From: Thalassobius sp047123305
GTDB lineage: Bacteria; Pseudomonadota; Alphaproteobacteria; Rhodobacterales; Rhodobacteraceae
Reading direction: 5' to 3'
Assembly: GCF_047123305.1 (NCBI RefSeq)
Contig: NZ_CP138918.1
Span: forward strand, 62,001 to 126,000
Length of the DNA stretch: 64,000 nt
The notes below the pieces were generated by a model. That model saw nothing but the letters and a program-made list of their open reading frames with translations. It made no database searches and was not told the origin of the DNA. Both the position numbers and the translations under genes were made by a program. Position 1 is the first letter of the stretch. Each line of letters opens with the position of its first letter. Shown here one piece after another: positions 52,778 to 61,070 of this stretch.

Positions 52778-54265
52778 TTACCACCACTGGCCGGGTTTGG
52801 CTACAAAACCCGCCGAACCCTCAAGCGCGTAAGCGGTATTCAGCAGATCGCCCTCTTCCCATGGGCGGCCAATCAGCTGCAGCCCCAGCGGCAGACCCTG
52901 CGCATCCAGACCGGCCGGCACCGAAATGCCCGGCAGCCCCGCAAGGTTCACGGTGACGGTGAAAACGTCGTTCAGATACATCTGGATCGGATCGGCGTCT
53001 TTCATTTCACCCAGACCAAAGGCCGCAGACGGCGTGGCCGGGGTCAGGATTGCGTCAACTCCGGCGGCGAACACTTCGTCAAAGTCTTTCTTGATCAGCG
53101 CACGCACCCGACGGGCCCGGTTGTAGTAAGCGTCATAGAAACCTGCCGACAACACATAGGTACCCACCATCACACGGCGCTGCACCTCGGGGCCAAATCC
53201 TTCGGCGCGGGATTTCTCATACATCTCGGTGATACCGTCGCCCGCCTCCAGCGTGGCGCGGTGGCCGAAACGCACACCGTCATAACGGGCCAGGTTGGAC
53301 GAAGCTTCGGCCGGGGCAATCACATAATAGGCAGGCAGCGCGTATTTGGTGTGCGGCAGCGTGATGTCGACCATCTCGGCGCCAGCGTCTTTCAGCATCG
53401 CCTGACCGTCTTCCCACAGCTTTTCAATCTCCGCAGGCATACCGTCCATGCGGTATTCCTTGGGGATACCGATCTTCTTGCCTTTGATGTCGCCGGTCAG
53501 CATGGCCTCAAAATTCGGCACCGCCAGATCGGCGCTGGTCGAATCTTTTTCGTCATGGCCGCACATGGCTTCCAGCATGATCGCCGCATCGCGCACCGAT
53601 TTGGTCATCGGACCGGCCTGATCCAGCGACGAGGCAAAGGCGACAACACCCCAGCGCGAACACCGGCCATAGGTCGGCTTGATGCCCACGGTGCCGGTAA
53701 ACGCGGCAGGCTGGCGGATCGAACCACCCGTGTCGGTGCCAGTGGCCGCCAGACACAGATCCGCTGCAACCGCCGAAGCCGAGCCACCCGAGGACCCACC
53801 AGGGGTCAGCTGGGCCTCATCATTGCCACGGCGCCAGGGGTTCACAGCGTTGCCGTACACCGAGGTCTCGTTCGACGAGCCCATGGCGAATTCGTCCATG
53901 TTCAGCTTGCCCAGCATGACCGAACCTGCGTCGAACAGCTTCGAAGTGATGGTGGATTCGTATTCCGGCTTGAAGCCTTCCAGGATGGCCGAGGCCGCCT
54001 GACTCGGCACACCTTTGGTGCAGAACAGATCCTTGATGCCAACGGGCAAGCCACACATGGCAGGCGCGTCACCTTCTGCGATCCGTGCATCGGCGGCCTT
54101 GGCCTGCTCCAGCGCAATCTCAGGGGTTTTATGCACAAAGGCGTTCAGCGCATCCGCTTTCTCGATCGCATCCAGACAGCTTTGCGTCAGTTCTACCGAG
54201 GTCACTTCCTTGGCGCGCAGCTTGTCACGGGCGTCGGCAAGCGTGAGTTTGTTCAGTTCAGTCAT
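52778..54265 (-). CDS. gatA: Asp-tRNA(Asn)/Glu-tRNA(Gln) amidotransferase subunit A
   Basis: 495-residue amidase-signature enzyme. It releases ammonia from glutamine for transamidation of misacylated Glu-tRNA(Gln)/Asp-tRNA(Asn). The Lys-Ser-Ser catalytic triad is in CGLPVGIKDLFCTKGVP (Lys), TPGGSSGGSASAVAADL (middle Ser) and ATGTDTGGSIRQPAAF (nucleophile). Its ATG overlaps the gatC stop by one base (TAATG on the coding strand). gatB is not in the window. Confidence 0.97.
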   Translation of the reverse strand: MTELNKLTLADARDKLRAKEVTSVELTQSCLDAIEKADALNAFVHKTPEIALEQAKAADARIAEGDAPAMCGLPVGIKDLFCTKGVPSQAASAILEGFKPEYESTITSKLFDAGSVMLGKLNMDEFAMGSSNETSVYGNAVNPWRRGNDEAQLTPGGSSGGSASAVAADLCLAATGTDTGGSIRQPAAFTGTVGIKPTYGRCSRWGVVAFASSLDQAGPMTKSVRDAAIMLEAMCGHDEKDSTSADLAVPNFEAMLTGDIKGKKIGIPKEYRMDGMPAEIEKLWEDGQAMLKDAGAEMVDITLPHTKYALPAYYVIAPAEASSNLARYDGVRFGHRATLEAGDGITEMYEKSRAEGFGPEVQRRVMVGTYVLSAGFYDAYYNRARRVRALIKKDFDEVFAAGVDAILTPATPSAAFGLGEMKDADPIQMYLNDVFTVTVNLAGLPGISVPAGLDAQGLPLGLQLIGRPWEEGDLLNTAYALEGSAGFVAKPGQWW

Positions 54266-54552
54266 TATTCTACCACCTTCGGAACCGCGAAGAAGCCTTC
54301 TCGCGCATCGGGCGCGTTTTTCAGAACCTTGTCCTGTTGGCCACCATCGGTGACCTCATCGACGCGGCGCTTCAGACGCATCGGCGTGACCGAGGTCATC
54401 GGCTCCACCCCTTCGACATCCACCTCGTTGAGCTGCTCAATGAAGCCCAGGATGTTGTTGAACTCATTGGCCAGCGCCGGCAGCGCTTCGTCTTCCACCT
54501 TGATGCGGGCCAGTTTGGCCACTTTGGCGGCGGTTTTGGTGTCGATCGACAT
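54265..54552 (-). CDS. gatC: Amidotransferase subunit C
   Basis: 95 residues with the family features AAKVAKLARIKVEDEALPAL, NEFNNILGFIEQLNEVDVEG and VEPMTSVTPMRLKRRVDEVT. GatC stabilises GatA and wraps between GatA and GatB. The stop overlaps the gatA start, so both are translated together. Confidence 0.96.
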   Translation of the reverse strand: MSIDTKTAAKVAKLARIKVEDEALPALANEFNNILGFIEQLNEVDVEGVEPMTSVTPMRLKRRVDEVTDGGQQDKVLKNAPDAREGFFAVPKVVE

Positions 54553-54587
54553 CTCGAGAGATCTCCGTTTTCGCGTTGCCTAAGCGT

Positions 54588-55259
54588 TTAGCGTTCTGCC
54601 CGCGTCGCTGCAAGCATATGGGCGCGATAGACGCCGATCATATGCGTCAACATCACCGCGTTGAGGATATGCCACAGAAAATGGGTGCCCATCGGCCAGC
54701 TCTGACACAGAGGCAGATCCAGACTGCGGGCAAGGATAGCCCCCGCCAGCAACGCCGCGCCGATCCCCAATCCACGCGCCACCTGCGGCAGGCGTGACCG
54801 CAGCAAAACCGCATGAAGCGCAATCAACAGCGCCACCGGTGCGTAGCTGGCAGATCCTCCCAGACCGGGAACCAGTTGAAACAGCGGCACTGTCAGCGCC
54901 ACAAAGGGAACAAACGCCACCAGCCAGATAGAGGCCCGCGTGACGCTGTGGCCCCAATAGCTGCGATGGGCGATGTAGATGTAAATCAAGACAAAACTCA
55001 GGATCGGCAAGACATCTACCGCCGCCGCCCAGACCTCAGCATAGGAATGAAACAGCCCGGACCCAACCCCGATGACAAACAGGTTGGCGGCCAGCACCTG
55101 CCCCCAAATCAGCCCCTTCACACGCGGCCAGATCCAAAGCGCGCCGAGGATAAAGGCCAAGTTCGTGACAAAGTTCACCGGCTCCGCCCAAAAACTGGGG
55201 TCCACCCGCTCGCAATAGCTGTCTACCTGTTGCCGCCAATCCACCTGCTGCCCTTTCAA
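54588..55259 (-). CDS. Ceramidase-like membrane hydrolase
   Basis: 223 residues, seven predicted helices, alkaline-ceramidase/CREST-superfamily type. The N-terminal DSYCERVDPSFWAEPVNFVT is the family entry motif; the zinc and catalytic residues fit SGLFHSYAEVWAAAVDVLPI (Ser, His, Asp) and THFLWHILNAVMLTHMIGVY (paired His). It probably hydrolyses an amide in a membrane lipid; whether this organism makes ceramide-like lipids is unknown. Located between UPF0173 (divergent) and gatC. Confidence 0.88.
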   Translation of the reverse strand: MKGQQVDWRQQVDSYCERVDPSFWAEPVNFVTNLAFILGALWIWPRVKGLIWGQVLAANLFVIGVGSGLFHSYAEVWAAAVDVLPILSFVLIYIYIAHRSYWGHSVTRASIWLVAFVPFVALTVPLFQLVPGLGGSASYAPVALLIALHAVLLRSRLPQVARGLGIGAALLAGAILARSLDLPLCQSWPMGTHFLWHILNAVMLTHMIGVYRAHMLAATRAER

Positions 55260-55358
55260 TTATCCAGAAATACTCAAAAAGCCGCCGACATCCCCTCGTC
55301 ATGACGGCCGCGCATGTTACCCTAGCTGAAATTGAACAGCTTGCTTCAGGAATTTCCC

Positions 55359-56051
55359 ATGAAAATCATCTGGCTCGGCCATTCCAGCTTTCGCATTGAA
55401 ATCGAAGACCAAATCCTGCTTGTGGACCCTTGGCTCTCTGGCAACCCATCCTTCCCCGATGTGATGCGGGACCAGGCCGTTGCGGGCGCCACGGCAATCC
55501 TGATGACCCACGGCCATTCCGATCACATCGACGACATTCCCGCCATTGCGCAGCAAACCGGCGCGCCGGTGGCAGGGGTTTATGAACTGGCGGAGTGGAT
55601 GGAAAACACCCACGGCCTAACGGGAATCGGCTTTGGCAAAGGTGGCACAATCCAACTTGGGGCTGTCGCCGTGACCCTGGTGAACGCGGTGCATTCCTCC
55701 TCGGTCATGCACAATGGCCAGCGCCAATATGTTGGCACTGAAGCAGGCCTGATGATCGCCGGCGAAGGCAAAACGATCTACGTCACTGGTGACACTGATG
55801 TGATGGCCGATATGGAGATCTTTAACGACCTGCACCAGCCCGAAATCGGCCTGCTGGCCTGCGGCGGTCACTTCACCATGGATATGAAACGCGCCGCCTA
55901 TGCTGCCAAGAAATTCTTTGATTTCAAAACCATTATCCCCAGCCATTACAAGACCTTCCCGATGCTGGAACAATCCGCAGAGACCTTGATCACCGCCCTT
56001 CCCGACGTCGATGTGATCGAGCCCGAGGTGATGGTGGCTATTGAACTCTAG
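55359..56051 (+). CDS. UPF0173 metal-dependent hydrolase
   Basis: 230-residue metallo-beta-lactamase-fold protein. Metal ligands: IIWLGHSSFRIE, THGHSDHIDDIP (HxHxDH), YVTGDTDVMADM and IPSHYKTFPMLEQ. Substrate unknown; the family is widely conserved in bacteria and archaea. The start at 55359 has AGGAA 7 bases upstream; the longer frame from 55332 is less likely. Confidence 0.92.
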   Translation: MKIIWLGHSSFRIEIEDQILLVDPWLSGNPSFPDVMRDQAVAGATAILMTHGHSDHIDDIPAIAQQTGAPVAGVYELAEWMENTHGLTGIGFGKGGTIQLGAVAVTLVNAVHSSSVMHNGQRQYVGTEAGLMIAGEGKTIYVTGDTDVMADMEIFNDLHQPEIGLLACGGHFTMDMKRAAYAAKKFFDFKTIIPSHYKTFPMLEQSAETLITALPDVDVIEPEVMVAIEL

Positions 56052-56073
56052 GGCTAATTGATCCGCCGGCCTC

Positions 56074-56523
56074 TTATCGGCGCGCGGCGAAGAAATCCTT
56101 CAACAGCGCTTCCGAGGCTTCTGCATGAATGCCGTCATAGACCTCTGGCACATGGTGACATTGCGAATGGCTAAAGATCCGTGGCCCCTGTGCCACCCCA
56201 CCGCTTTTGGGATCTGCGGCTCCGTAATAGACCCGTGCGATCCGCGCCGCCGAAATCGCGGTGGCGCACATCGGACAGGGCTCTAACGTCACATACAGAT
56301 CATGCCCCGGCAGACGTTCGCTGCCCAGCGCCTTACATGCGGCACGGATCACCAGAACCTCGGCGTGGGCGGTTGGGTCAGACAGTTCCCGCGTGCGGTT
56401 GCCCGCCCTTGCCACCAGCGCCCCAGATGGCGACACCAGCACAGCCCCAACGGGCACCTCGCCTCGTCCGGCGGCGGCCTGCGCCTCTTCCAGCGCCTGA
56501 TCCATATAAGAGCGAAACTGCAT
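56074..56523 (-). CDS. tadA: tRNA-specific adenosine deaminase
   Basis: 149 residues. It converts A34 to inosine in tRNA-Arg(ACG). Zinc/catalytic motifs: TAHAEVLVIRAA (His, Glu) and TLEPCPMCATAISAARI (Cys pair). The C-terminal KSGGVAQGPRIF is the TadA-type anticodon-loop segment. The start at 56523 gives the usual length; the long upstream extension would cross the divergent gene's promoter and is rejected. Confidence 0.95.
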   Translation of the reverse strand: MQFRSYMDQALEEAQAAAGRGEVPVGAVLVSPSGALVARAGNRTRELSDPTAHAEVLVIRAACKALGSERLPGHDLYVTLEPCPMCATAISAARIARVYYGAADPKSGGVAQGPRIFSHSQCHHVPEVYDGIHAEASEALLKDFFAARR

Positions 56524-56620
56524 CCTTTGGGTGTGCCCTGCGAGAACCGCTTTCGCAATGGGCAAATTTGCGTTAGGGCTGATGCCTCCGATCCGCCCTC
56601 CCTTCGTAAAGGCCGCCTTA

Positions 56621-57700
56621 ATGTCCGACAAACCCGCCAAACCCGTCGCTGAAACGCCCTCTGGTGATCGCATCGCCAAGATGATCGCCCGCGCCGGTGT
56701 TGCGTCCCGTCGTGAGGCCGAAAAACTGATCGAAGCGGGGCTGGTCAGCGTCAACGGCAAGGTCATCACCTCGCCCGCGCTGAATGTCACAGGCAAGGAT
56801 CGGGTGGTTGTGAAGGGCCGCGCATTGCAAGCGCCGGAACCTGCACGGGTCTGGCTCTATCACAAACCCACAGGGTTGGTGACGACTCACAAAGATGAAC
56901 AGGATCGCGCCACCATCTTCGAAAACCTGCCCGACGATCTGCCGCGCGTAATGAGCGTCGGTCGACTTGATTTGAACTCCGAAGGCTTGCTGCTGTTAAC
57001 AAATGATGGCGGCGTGAAACGCCAGCTGGAACTGCCCTCCACCGGGTGGCTGCGCAAATACCGGGTGCGGGTGAAGGGTTCGGTGAATGATGAAAAACTG
57101 GCGCCGCTGCGCAAAGGTGTGACCGTTGACGGAGAGAAATTCCAACCGATGACGGTGAGTTTTGACCGTCAACAGGGTGCAAATGCCTGGGTCACTGTGG
57201 GGTTGCGGGAAGGCAAAAACCGTGAAATCCGCCGCGCGATGGAAAGCATCGGCCTGAGCGTGAACCGGCTGATCCGGACCTCTTATGGGCCTTTCTCTTT
57301 GGGGACCTTGAAACAGGGCGAAGTTGAAGAGATCCGCCGAAAAGTGCTGCGTGATCAACTGGGTATGAGCGCTGAAGATTTCGCCGATCCCGAAGCTGAA
57401 TCCGGCGCCAAAGTCCGCCGCCCCCCGCGCAAACCCAAAAGCAAAGGCAAGTTTGGCGGCCCGGGCCAACCCGGTCGTGCCCGCGAAGAAGACCAGAAAG
57501 CGCCGCGCGGCGCAGGCGGGAAGGGTCGTGGCCCCAAGAGCGGCGGCGCGGGCAAGCCGGAAGGCAAGCCCAGTTCGAAACGGGCCACCGATCCCGGCCA
57601 ATCCCTGCGCGCAGGCAAGGGTCGTGGCAAACCTTCGACACGGGCCACGGGTCGCCCAGAAGGTCGGTCGGTCGGCAAAGGTCCGCGCAACCCGCGTTAA
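56621..57700 (+). CDS. RluB/RsuA-type pseudouridine synthase with a long basic tail
   Basis: 359 residues. An S4 RNA-binding domain (DRIAKMIARAGVASRREAEK; residues about 16-70), then the catalytic domain with the aspartate motif SVGRLDLNSEGLLLLTNDGG near residue 120 and the closing GLREGKNREIRRAMESIGLS. The last about 110 residues (from about 250) are disordered, Gly/Lys/Arg/Pro-rich (KGRGPKSGGAGKPEGKPSSK) and probably bind RNA non-specifically. Target is most likely a 23S rRNA uridine (RluB-like); 16S (RsuA) cannot be excluded. The start is ATG at 56621. Confidence 0.93.
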   Translation: MSDKPAKPVAETPSGDRIAKMIARAGVASRREAEKLIEAGLVSVNGKVITSPALNVTGKDRVVVKGRALQAPEPARVWLYHKPTGLVTTHKDEQDRATIFENLPDDLPRVMSVGRLDLNSEGLLLLTNDGGVKRQLELPSTGWLRKYRVRVKGSVNDEKLAPLRKGVTVDGEKFQPMTVSFDRQQGANAWVTVGLREGKNREIRRAMESIGLSVNRLIRTSYGPFSLGTLKQGEVEEIRRKVLRDQLGMSAEDFADPEAESGAKVRRPPRKPKSKGKFGGPGQPGRAREEDQKAPRGAGGKGRGPKSGGAGKPEGKPSSKRATDPGQSLRAGKGRGKPSTRATGRPEGRSVGKGPRNPR

Positions 57701-57806
57701 CACCGGTTAATTGCTCATTCTGCTGCAATCGCAGCAATCTTCCCCCTAGCCTAAAACGTTAGGGGGGCTTAGGTTTTGCAAAAGCAATTCTTAACGCGAG
57801 CCTTTG

Positions 57807-57887
57807 ATGTCCAACACCGGATTGCAAAAACTGGCCTTTGTGCTGTTGCTGCTCCTGATGCTCTACACAGTGATCGGAGGGGCCTGA
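57807..57887 (+). CDS. 26-residue single-helix membrane microprotein
   Basis: A short frame coding for 26 residues. Residues 8-24 (KLAFVLLLLLMLYTVIGG) form one transmembrane helix with a positively charged N-side. Its TGA stop shares a base with the ATG of the XpaC-like gene (TGATG), and the CGGAGGGG ribosome-binding site of that gene lies inside it. This placement and the strongly hydrophobic composition suggest a real membrane peptide or a leader that couples translation to the downstream gene. No RBS of its own is clear, so expression is unproven. Confidence 0.55.
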   Translation: MSNTGLQKLAFVLLLLLMLYTVIGGA

Positions 57888-58759
57888 TGGCGCAGAAATT
57901 TGGCGGAAAATTCAGCCCTGACGGCGGCACCTCTGGCGGCGACCAGACCTTCCGCGATGCCAAACGCACCCGCGCGGGTGGACGTGTGAACCTGTTGTTC
58001 ATCGCTCCCTTGCCCTTGATCTGGAAAGCCTTCACCTCAGAACCCTTGGTGATGGTGCAATACCTCGTCGCCTTGGGCGTGCTACTGCTGGCAGCTTGGT
58101 TAACCCGCGAAGGCATCCTCGCACAGGAAGCCTATGACGGCCGCAAGGTTGCGCGTCGCCCTGCGCTGCCACGCAAAATCCTTGGTGCGGCGCTCATGGG
58201 GTTGGGGCTGGGTGTGACTGGCATCGCCGGATTTGGCCCGTTGGAAGCCCCTGTTTTTGCACTTCTTGGTCTTTTGCTGCATCTGTTTGCCTTTGGCCTG
58301 GATCCGTTGAAAGACAAAGGCATGGAAGGCGTGGACACTTTTCAAACAGACCGTGTTGCCCGCGCCGTTGAGGAGGCCGAAGACCACCTAGCGGCCATGT
58401 CAGACGCCATTGCCCGCGCGGGGGATCGGCAAGCGACGCGACGCCTGGAGCAGTTTCAGGCTGCCGCCCGCAGTCTCTTTCGGAAGGTCGAAGAAGACCC
58501 ACGTGACCTGACTGCGGCCCGAAAATACCTGTCCGTTTACCTCATGGGGGCCCGCGATGCGACGGTGAAATTTGCCGATATCTATGGCCGCTCCCGCGAC
58601 GATCAGGCCCGCGCAGACTACATGGCACTGCTGGACGATCTGGAACAGAATTTTGCCGCACGTACTGAAAAATTCTTGCTTGAAGACCGCAGTGATCTGA
58701 CAGTCGAAATCGACGTCCTGCGTGACCGGCTGAAGCGTGAGGGCTTGAGCCCAGACTAA
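57887..58759 (+). CDS. XpaC-like protein (halogenated indolyl-phosphate hydrolysis family)
   Basis: 290 residues. Two or three membrane helices in the first half (VNLLFIAPLPLIWKAF, VALGVLLLAAWLTREGI, and a long hydrophobic run around residues 100-140) are followed by a cytosolic helical domain (about 145-290). This matches the PF10112 XpaC family, named for 5-bromo-4-chloroindolyl phosphate hydrolysis in Bacillus; the true function is unknown. In B. subtilis xpaC is also next to a telA homologue (yaaN), the same pairing as here. A GGAGGGG ribosome-binding site lies inside the upstream microgene. Confidence 0.82.
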   Translation: MAQKFGGKFSPDGGTSGGDQTFRDAKRTRAGGRVNLLFIAPLPLIWKAFTSEPLVMVQYLVALGVLLLAAWLTREGILAQEAYDGRKVARRPALPRKILGAALMGLGLGVTGIAGFGPLEAPVFALLGLLLHLFAFGLDPLKDKGMEGVDTFQTDRVARAVEEAEDHLAAMSDAIARAGDRQATRRLEQFQAAARSLFRKVEEDPRDLTAARKYLSVYLMGARDATVKFADIYGRSRDDQARADYMALLDDLEQNFAARTEKFLLEDRSDLTVEIDVLRDRLKREGLSPD

Positions 58760-58760
58760 C

Positions 58761-58812
58761 AATCCACAAAGTTATCCACATACCTCTAAAAACAATCCAC
58801 AACCATTCCACA
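58761..58812 (+). promoter_or_regulatory. Small TCCACA cluster with one perfect DnaA box
   Basis: AATCCACA, TTATCCACA (58772-58780, perfect DnaA box), AATCCACA and TTCCACA in 50 bases between the XpaC-like gene and telA. A possible site for DnaA-linked control, or a coincidence. Confidence 0.5.
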
Positions 58813-58843
58813 GCTTAAAGCCCGAAATTTGAAAGGGAAATCC

Positions 58844-60067
58844 ATGTCGCAATCGATTCAACAGAAAGCTCAGGCCGATCTGGCAATGGTTGAAGAAGTC
58901 ACCGCCGTTGTGCTGCCTGAGCCCACCAAAGCAGAAGCCGTGGTGAGCCTTGAGGCCGCTGACGAAGGCGTAACTGCGGACATTCGCAAACGCATGGACG
59001 AGTTGAATATGGCGGACACCAACTCCATCGTTTCCTTCGGCTCTGGCGCGCAGGCCGAGTTGCAAACCATCAGCCAGGCGATGTTGACCGACGTGCGCAA
59101 CAAAGACGTCGGCCCGGCCGGCGACTCTCTGCGGGGCATTGTCACCGCAATCCGCGGCTTTTCGATCAGTGAGCTGGATACCCGCCGCAAACAGAGTTTC
59201 TGGGAGAAGCTGATCGGCCGTGCCGCCCCCTTTGCCAAATTCACCGCCCGCTATGAGACCGTTCAAAGGCAGATCGACAAGATCACCGACAACCTGCTGC
59301 AGCATGAGCACACCCTGCTGAAGGACATCAAGTCCCTGGATTTGCTCTATGAAAAGACGCTGGCCTTCTATGACGAGCTGGCGCTCTACATCGCTGCAGG
59401 CGAGGCCAAAATTGCCGAAATGGACGCGCAGGATATTCCTGCCAAAGAGGCCGAGGTGAAGGCCGCCCCGGAAGCTGATCAAGTGATGAAAGCGCAGGAA
59501 CTTCGTGATCTGCGCGCTGCACGTGATGATCTGGAACGCCGCGTACATGACCTGAAACTGACCCGTCAGGTGACCATGCAGTCGCTGCCTTCGATCCGGT
59601 TGGTACAAGAGAACGACAAATCTCTGGTAACGAAGATTAATTCGACACTGGTTAACACCGTGCCGCTGTGGGAAACCCAGCTGGCGCAGGCCCTGACCAT
59701 TCAACGCAGCGCCGAAGCCGCGGCTGCGGTGCGGGATGCCAATGATCTGACCAATGAGTTGCTGAAGTCAAACGCAGCGAACCTACGGGAAACAAACGCC
59801 AAAATCCGCACCGAGATGGAACGTGGTGTGTTTGATATCGAAGCCGTCAAACAGGCCAATGCAGATCTGATCGCAACCATTAACGAAAGCCTTGAAATCG
59901 CCGATGAGGGCAAAGCCAAACGTGCCGCCGCGGAGGCCGATCTAAAGGCGATGGAAGGCGAGTTGCGAGACACGCTTGCTGCCGCCAAAGCGCGTAAAAC
60001 CGGGTTGGGCGACACAGTTGGCAACGCAGCAGGTGACCCTGACGGAGGTGATGGCGCGGATGGCTAA
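58844..60067 (+). CDS. telA: TelA/KlaA-family toxic anion resistance protein
   Basis: 407-residue TelA (PF05816) protein: largely helical, with the segments IRKRMDELNMADTNSIVSFG, ARYETVQRQIDKITDNLLQH and LTRQVTMQSLPSIRLVQEND characteristic of the family. TelA proteins were named for tellurite resistance, but are more widely linked to cell-envelope stress, antimicrobials and bacteriocins. AAAGGGAAA lies 6-14 bases before the ATG at 58844. The C-terminus (GDPDGGDGADG) is Gly/Asp-rich because the ribosome-binding site of the next gene is embedded there. Confidence 0.93.
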   Translation: MSQSIQQKAQADLAMVEEVTAVVLPEPTKAEAVVSLEAADEGVTADIRKRMDELNMADTNSIVSFGSGAQAELQTISQAMLTDVRNKDVGPAGDSLRGIVTAIRGFSISELDTRRKQSFWEKLIGRAAPFAKFTARYETVQRQIDKITDNLLQHEHTLLKDIKSLDLLYEKTLAFYDELALYIAAGEAKIAEMDAQDIPAKEAEVKAAPEADQVMKAQELRDLRAARDDLERRVHDLKLTRQVTMQSLPSIRLVQENDKSLVTKINSTLVNTVPLWETQLAQALTIQRSAEAAAAVRDANDLTNELLKSNAANLRETNAKIRTEMERGVFDIEAVKQANADLIATINESLEIADEGKAKRAAAEADLKAMEGELRDTLAAAKARKTGLGDTVGNAAGDPDGGDGADG

Positions 60068-61004
60068 CCGGTTGCGGGCCATACGCTTTTTAGCTGCGTG
60101 TGCAGCGGTGGCAGGTCTTTCGGCTTGCCTTCCTGCGCCTATGCCAAATCGCGATACCGGCGTTGTTGTTGCGCCGGTGCCGCAACCGCCCTCGGAAAGC
60201 TCTGTCGCGCTCAACCGCTACTATAGTGCGCTGCAGGCCGACCTGCTGCGGCAAGGTCTGTTGAGAACGGACGGGGGTGGAATCGACACGCCCTACTCCG
60301 CCCGTCAATTGGCGCAAAACTTCGAAGCCATTGCTTTCTATGACGAATACGTCAGCGGCACCTGGGACCGTCTGCAAGACGCGACGCCCACAAACCTGCG
60401 GCGCTGGTCGGTGCCTGTTAAGGTCTCTGTTGAGTTTGGCGCCTCTGTCAACGCCGAGCAACGACGGCTGGACAGCGCAAATGTGAACGTGTTTACCAAT
60501 CGTCTGGCCCGCGTCACCGGCCATGACATTGCCACTTCTGAGGCAAATCGCGCCAACTTTAACGTGCTATTTATGGGGGAGGACGACCGAAACCAATTGT
60601 TGGCGCGGATGCAGCAGATCGTGCCACAGATGGATCCGGGCTCGTTCCGGCTGGTGCAGTCTATGCCCCGCTCAACGCATTGTTTGATGTTGAGTTATTC
60701 GTCGCGGCTAAATGCGTTCGACATCCGCCGCGCCATTGTGATCATTCGCGCGGAACATCCTGATATCTTGCGGAAATCCTGCATTCACGAAGAGATGGCG
60801 CAGGGCATGGGGCTGATCAATGACAGCCCCGATGCACGACCGTCGATCTTCAACGACAATGATGAATTTGCCTTTCTCACCACCCATGACGAACAGCTGC
60901 TGCAGATGCTCTACGATCCACGGCTGCGCACCGGAATGGGGCTGACGGAGGCGCGCCCGATCGTACAGCAACTGGCACGCACGCCATTGGGCGGAGAGAG
61001 TTAG
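60060..61004 (+). CDS. DUF2927 lipoprotein with a zincin-like HEXXQ motif
   Basis: 314 residues from the ATG at 60060, which overlaps the telA stop by 8 bases and has GGAGG 11 bases upstream. Lipobox LSAC at residue 22 makes it a lipoprotein. The C-terminal DUF2927 domain contains CIHEEMAQGMGLINDSPDA near residue 245 and THDEQLLQMLYDPRLRTGMG, the layout of HEXXH metalloproteases but with Gln in place of the second His. Whether it is an active zinc peptidase is unclear. Operon member with telA. Confidence 0.87.
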   Translation: MANRLRAIRFLAACAAVAGLSACLPAPMPNRDTGVVVAPVPQPPSESSVALNRYYSALQADLLRQGLLRTDGGGIDTPYSARQLAQNFEAIAFYDEYVSGTWDRLQDATPTNLRRWSVPVKVSVEFGASVNAEQRRLDSANVNVFTNRLARVTGHDIATSEANRANFNVLFMGEDDRNQLLARMQQIVPQMDPGSFRLVQSMPRSTHCLMLSYSSRLNAFDIRRAIVIIRAEHPDILRKSCIHEEMAQGMGLINDSPDARPSIFNDNDEFAFLTTHDEQLLQMLYDPRLRTGMGLTEARPIVQQLARTPLGGES

Positions 61005-61070
61005 CGGCGCAGCAAGCGCCTGATTTAGAACAATTATCCGGCGGCGCAGCCGCCAACCAAGGAGGGTTGC

